Shown here piece by piece: positions 60,579-64,000 of a stretch of 64,000 nt of DNA. Each line of letters begins with the position of its first letter. The first letter of the stretch is position 1. Below the pieces are notes generated by a model. The model had not been told where the DNA came from and ran no database searches. It saw nothing but the letters and a program-made list of their open reading frames with translations. Origin of the DNA: CADCTP01 sp963849885 (lineage in GTDB: Bacteria > Actinomycetota > Actinomycetes > Mycobacteriales > CADCTP01); contig CAWKIV010000015.1 of assembly GCA_963849885.1 (NCBI GenBank), positions 1 through 64,000 of the forward strand, written 5' to 3'. The position numbers and the translations under genes are program-made.

Positions 60579-61922
60579 GTGTCCGACGACATCAAGGCGA
60601 TCCGCGACGCGATCCTCGCCGAGGAGCCCGCTGCGCTCGGCACCCTGCCCGTCCCGGAGTCGTACCGCGGGATGCTGGTCCGGGAGTCCGAGACCGGCCT
60701 GTTCGAGGGGCTGGCCACCCGGGACAAGGACCCGCGCCGGTCGCTGCACCTGGACGAGGTGCCCACCCCCGAGCTGGGTCCCGGTGAGGCGCTGGTCGCG
60801 GTGATGGCCAGCGCGGTCAACTACAACACGGTCTGGACCTCGATCTTCGAGCCGCTGCCGACCTTCGGCTTCCTCCGCCGCTACGGCCGGCTGTCCGCGC
60901 TGACCCACCGGCACGACCTGCCCTACCACGTGGTCGGCTCCGACCTGGCCGGCGTGGTGCTGCGCACCGGGCCCGGGGTGACCCGGTGGGCGGCCGGCGA
61001 CGAGGTGGTCGCGCACTGCCTGTCGGTGGAGCTGGAGGACGCCGCCGGGCACGACGACACGATGCTCGACCCGCAGCAGCGGATCTGGGGCTTCGAGACC
61101 AACTTCGGCGGCCTGGCCGAGATCGCGCTGGTCAAGACCAACCAGCTGATGCCCAAGCCGGCCCATCTGACCTGGGAGGAGGCCGCGGTCCCGGGCCTGG
61201 TCAACTCGACCGCGTACCGGCAGCTGGTGTCCCGGCACGGCGCGCAGCTCAAGCAGGGCGACACGGTGCTGGTCTGGGGCGCCTCCGGCGGGCTCGGCTC
61301 GTACGCGACCCAGCTGGTGCTCAACGGCGGCGGCATCCCGGTCTGCGTGGTGTCCTCGCCGGAGAAGGCGGAGATCTGCCGGCGGATGGGCGCCGAGCTG
61401 ATCATCGACCGCAACGCCGAGGGCTACCGCTTCTGGAAGGACGAGGCCACCCCCGACCCGGACGAGTGGAAGCGCCTCGGCGCCCGCATCCGCGAGCTGA
61501 CCGGCGGCGAGGACCCGGACATCGTCTTCGAGCACCCGGGCCGGGAGACCTTCGGCGCCAGCGTCTTCGTCGCCCGCCGCGGCGGCGTCATCGTCACCTG
61601 TGCCTCGACCTCCGGCTACGAGCACGCGTACGACAACCGCTACCTCTGGATGCACCTCAAGCGCATCGTCGGCTCCCACTTCGCGAACTACCGGGAGGCC
61701 TGGGAGGCCAACCGGCTCATCGCCAAGGGGCTGATCCACCCGACGCTGTCGAAGTCGTACCCGCTCGCGGAGACCGGCCAGGCCGCGTACGACGTGCACC
61801 GCAACCTGCACCAGGGCAAGGTCGGCGTGCTCTGCCTGGCCCCCTCGGAGGGCCTCGGGGTGCGCGACGCCGCCCTGCGGGAGCGGCACCTGACCGCCAT
61901 CAACCGCTTCCGCGACGCCTGA
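60579..61922 (+). CDS. ccr: Crotonyl-CoA carboxylase/reductase
   Basis: 447-residue MDR-superfamily enzyme that reductively carboxylates crotonyl-CoA to ethylmalonyl-CoA with NADPH and CO2. Nucleotide motif VWGASGGLGSYATQLVL; VNYNTVWTS, GFETNFGG and the His of VGSHFANY correspond to residues implicated in CO2 binding of characterised Ccr, which favours carboxylase activity over simple reductase. GTG 60579 follows GGGAGG. Together with thiolase, mutase, epimerase and MeaB it points to an ethylmalonyl/butyryl-CoA route in carbon assimilation or polyketide precursor supply. Confidence 0.93.
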   Translation: MSDDIKAIRDAILAEEPAALGTLPVPESYRGMLVRESETGLFEGLATRDKDPRRSLHLDEVPTPELGPGEALVAVMASAVNYNTVWTSIFEPLPTFGFLRRYGRLSALTHRHDLPYHVVGSDLAGVVLRTGPGVTRWAAGDEVVAHCLSVELEDAAGHDDTMLDPQQRIWGFETNFGGLAEIALVKTNQLMPKPAHLTWEEAAVPGLVNSTAYRQLVSRHGAQLKQGDTVLVWGASGGLGSYATQLVLNGGGIPVCVVSSPEKAEICRRMGAELIIDRNAEGYRFWKDEATPDPDEWKRLGARIRELTGGEDPDIVFEHPGRETFGASVFVARRGGVIVTCASTSGYEHAYDNRYLWMHLKRIVGSHFANYREAWEANRLIAKGLIHPTLSKSYPLAETGQAAYDVHRNLHQGKVGVLCLAPSEGLGVRDAALRERHLTAINRFRDA

Positions 61923-61964
61923 GCTCCACCGCCGGCGTGCCGCCGGCCCCGCCATGGTGGGACG

Positions 61965-62969
61965 ATGGGGGCCATGGACCGCCGCGAACAGCAGACAGAA
62001 CTCCTGCCCCTGCTGGAGGGGGCGACCACCTTCGACGTCGTGCTGCGCGGGTACGACCGGCACCAGGTGCACGAGCACCTGGAGCGACTGGAGGCCGACC
62101 TGCGCATCGCCGTCGCCGAGCGGGACGCCGTAGCGGCCCGCTCCGCCGAGCTGGCCGGCCAGGTGGCGGCCGCGCACGCCGAGATCGACGCGCTGCACGC
62201 CCGGCTCGACCAGGTGTCCGCGACCCCGGCGCTGGACGACGTGAGCGACCGGATCCGCTCCATGCTGTCGCTCGCCCAGCAGGAGGCCGCCGAGATCCGC
62301 AGCCGGGCCCAGCGGGAGGCGGTCGAGCTGCAGGGCCGCTTCGACCAGCTCGACCAGGAGGTGGTCACCCGGCTCAGCTCCGCGGACCAGAGCTCGGCGG
62401 AGCGGCTGGCCGGCGCCGAGCAGCGGGCCGGCTCGGTGCTCGCCGACGCCGAGCGCCGGGCGGCGGCGCTGCTCGCCGACGCCGAGCAGCGGGCGGCGGC
62501 GCTGCTGGCCGAGGCCGAGCAGCGGTCGGCCGCACTCACCACGGAGGCGGAGAAGGTGTCCGGCGAGGCCCGCGGCGCGGCGGCCACGCTGACCGCGGAG
62601 GCCGACGAGCGACGGCGGCAGGCCGACGCCGAGGCCGAGGCCAAGCGGACGCAGGCCAGCGAGGACTTCGAGATCGCGCTGCGGCTGCGGCGGACCCAGG
62701 AGGCGCAGGCCGACGACGAGCGCCGGGCGGAGGCGCAGCGTGAGATGGAGCGGCAGCGCGCGGCCGCGACGCAGGCGGCCGACCAGCACGTGGCCGCGGC
62801 CCGGGCGGAGGCCGAGCGAATCGTCGGCGAGGCGCACGAGCGGGCCCGGGAGCTGGCCACCGTGCGCTCGACCGTGCTGAGCCAGCTGTCCGCGGTGCGC
62901 GGCATCCTGGACCGGGTGCCGGCGGCGGCCTCCGCGTCGCTGGAGGAGTGGCCGGCCCGGGACCGCTGA
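61965..62969 (+). CDS. DivIVA-domain coiled-coil protein (Scy/FilP neighbourhood)
   Basis: 334 residues. An N-terminal DivIVA-like motif (FDVVLRGYDRHQVHEHLERLE) is followed by an almost continuous, Ala/Glu/Arg-rich coiled coil (about 60-310) with repeated AEQRAAALLADAE-type units. Such cytoplasmic cytoskeletal proteins organise polar growth. In Streptomyces the scy and filP genes sit beside the methylmalonyl-CoA epimerase/thiolase/meaB genes, the same setting as here. ATG 61965; ATG 61974 is also possible. Confidence 0.85.
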   Translation: MGAMDRREQQTELLPLLEGATTFDVVLRGYDRHQVHEHLERLEADLRIAVAERDAVAARSAELAGQVAAAHAEIDALHARLDQVSATPALDDVSDRIRSMLSLAQQEAAEIRSRAQREAVELQGRFDQLDQEVVTRLSSADQSSAERLAGAEQRAGSVLADAERRAAALLADAEQRAAALLAEAEQRSAALTTEAEKVSGEARGAAATLTAEADERRRQADAEAEAKRTQASEDFEIALRLRRTQEAQADDERRAEAQREMERQRAAATQAADQHVAAARAEAERIVGEAHERARELATVRSTVLSQLSAVRGILDRVPAAASASLEEWPARDR

Positions 62970-63059
62970 CCGGGCGGGTTCAGGCCCCGGCACCGCGGGC
63001 AGGATCCTCGGAGCTCCCCCGTAGGCTCGCCGCGGCGGGGCTGAGCAGGGAGGCGCGCG

Positions 63060-64000
63060 GTGGGCGACGACGGCCGGGACGACCCCTCGGGGTCGGCCGA
63101 ACGGGCGCGGGCGGCGGCCGAGCGGGCCGAGGCCGAGCGCCGGCAGGCGGCCAGCCACCGCCGGGACGCGGACCGGAGCCGGGCCGAGGCCCCGGACGCC
63201 AGCGGCGACGCCGCCGAGCACCGCGACGGCGCCGAGCTGGCCCGGCTGGACGCCCAGGAGGCCCGCGACCAGGCGGTCGACGTCCTGGACGGTGACCCGG
63301 TGGTGGACGAGGACGTCCGCGCCGAGGAGGCCGGCGTCGACGAGGACAACCCGCTCGGCCGGCCCGGCCGGCCGGGCAACCGGTTCTCCCCGTTCCGGGT
63401 CGGCTTCGCCTTCACCAGCGGCGCCGGCCTGGCCTACCTGCTCTACCAGGCGATCGTCAGCGCCCGCTCGGTGCTGGTGCTGGTGCTGGTGGCCGCGTTC
63501 CTGGCCATGGGGCTCAACCCGACGGTGAGCCGGCTGGAGCGGACGGGCCTGCGCCGCGGCGGCGCGGTGGCCATCGTCTTCGTCGGCGTGCTGGCCTTCT
63601 TCGCCGCGTTCGGCTACGCGGTGCTGCCGCCGGTGGTCACCCAGGTGGCCAACTTCGTCGAGGCGCTGCCCGGCTACGTCCGCGACCTGCAGGACAACCG
63701 CACCATCACCGACCTGGACCGGCGCTTCGGGCTGGTGGACCGGCTCAACGACTACGTCACCGGCAGCCTCGGCACCCAGGTGGCCGGCAACATCGTCGCC
63801 ATCGGGCAGCAGGTGGCCGGCCTGGTCTTCAAGGGGCTGACCGTCCTCATCCTCACCCTGTACTTCCTGTCCTCGTTCAACGCGATCAAGGAGATGGCCT
63901 ACCGACTGGTTCCGCGCTCGCGGCGGGCCCGGGTGACATTGATCGGGGACGAGATCCTCGGCCGGGTGGGCGGCTACGTGGCCGGCGCCGCGGTGGTGGC
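63060..64000 (+). CDS. AI-2E family transporter (3' end outside window)
   Basis: First 313 residues visible. A hydrophilic N-terminal extension of about 95 residues with heptad-like Arg/Ala/Glu repeats is followed by at least four membrane segments of the AI-2E/YdiK/PerM family (FRVGFAFTSGAGLAYLLYQ, VLVLVLVAAFLAMGLNP, LTVLILTLYFLSSF). Members export small molecules or ions; PerM-type proteins are linked to division in mycobacteria. GTG 63060 follows GGGAGG. The gene is open at the right edge. Confidence 0.85.
   Translation, partial: MGDDGRDDPSGSAERARAAAERAEAERRQAASHRRDADRSRAEAPDASGDAAEHRDGAELARLDAQEARDQAVDVLDGDPVVDEDVRAEEAGVDEDNPLGRPGRPGNRFSPFRVGFAFTSGAGLAYLLYQAIVSARSVLVLVLVAAFLAMGLNPTVSRLERTGLRRGGAVAIVFVGVLAFFAAFGYAVLPPVVTQVANFVEALPGYVRDLQDNRTITDLDRRFGLVDRLNDYVTGSLGTQVAGNIVAIGQQVAGLVFKGLTVLILTLYFLSSFNAIKEMAYRLVPRSRRARVTLIGDEILGRVGGYVAGAAVV

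Overview
The window looks like chromosomal DNA of a very high-GC actinomycete. Codons are strongly G/C-biased at the third position, GTG starts are common, and the gene set is actinobacterial: Rv3030-3034c-like polysaccharide genes, the GlgE pathway, crotonyl-CoA carboxylase/reductase and DivIVA-type coiled coils. The genus cannot be fixed from the sequence; a lineage near Geodermatophilales, Frankiales or Mycobacteriales is an inference.

Positions 1-2790 differ sharply. They are visibly less GC-rich and hold a packed array of 25 complete tRNA genes plus one cut by the left edge, all on the + strand, followed by one small unknown protein gene. Many of these tRNAs are irregular: leucine anticodons on short-variable-loop bodies, C33 instead of U33, six- and nine-base anticodon loops, shortened D arms, and a recurrent CT after the discriminator instead of an encoded CCA. 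The array ends abruptly inside a methyltransferase gene that has lost its 5' part, so it looks like an inserted element or an assembly join.

From 2.8 to 18.6 kb lie: a GH57 glucan enzyme, a DUF885 metallohydrolase, a DivIVA-Nudix fusion and a GT4 glucosyltransferase (resembling the mycobacterial methylglucose-lipopolysaccharide locus); an Erm-like methyltransferase; a ThDP enzyme; a left-handed-beta-helix acyltransferase; a cold-shock protein; a methyltransferase/enoyl-CoA hydratase pair; and an ECF sigma factor with a membrane partner. From 18.7 to 26.8 kb are a secreted CotH-kinase/lamin-tail/FN3 protein, two envelope fusion proteins on either side of a divergent promoter, and an ABC ATPase.

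From 26.9 to 48.5 kb alpha-glucan metabolism dominates: glgX, glgP and a glgE-treS-mak-glgB operon with overlapping or very close genes. Between them are a divergent regulator/amidohydrolase/DUF59/alcohol dehydrogenase locus, resembling the accessory part of a propane-type monooxygenase cluster without the monooxygenase, and a TAXI-type TRAP transporter. From 48.6 to 64 kb are a zinc metallopeptidase, a thioredoxin-TPR protein, an isobutyryl-CoA-mutase-type subunit, a luciferase-like monooxygenase with its FMN reductase, MarR, a truncated CBM2 gene behind a DasR-like site, meaB, a thiolase, methylmalonyl-CoA epimerase, pxpBC, ccr, a polar-growth coiled-coil gene and a partial AI-2E exporter. 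The mutase, MeaB, epimerase, thiolase and Ccr fit acyl-CoA carbon shuffling of the ethylmalonyl/methylmalonyl type.

About ten otherwise well-conserved genes carry apparent single-base frameshifts, sometimes several that cancel out. This points to consensus indel errors more than to decay. The least explained structures are the tRNA array and a head-to-head array of about 18 copies of a 20-bp-period repeat at 54.44-54.80 kb.
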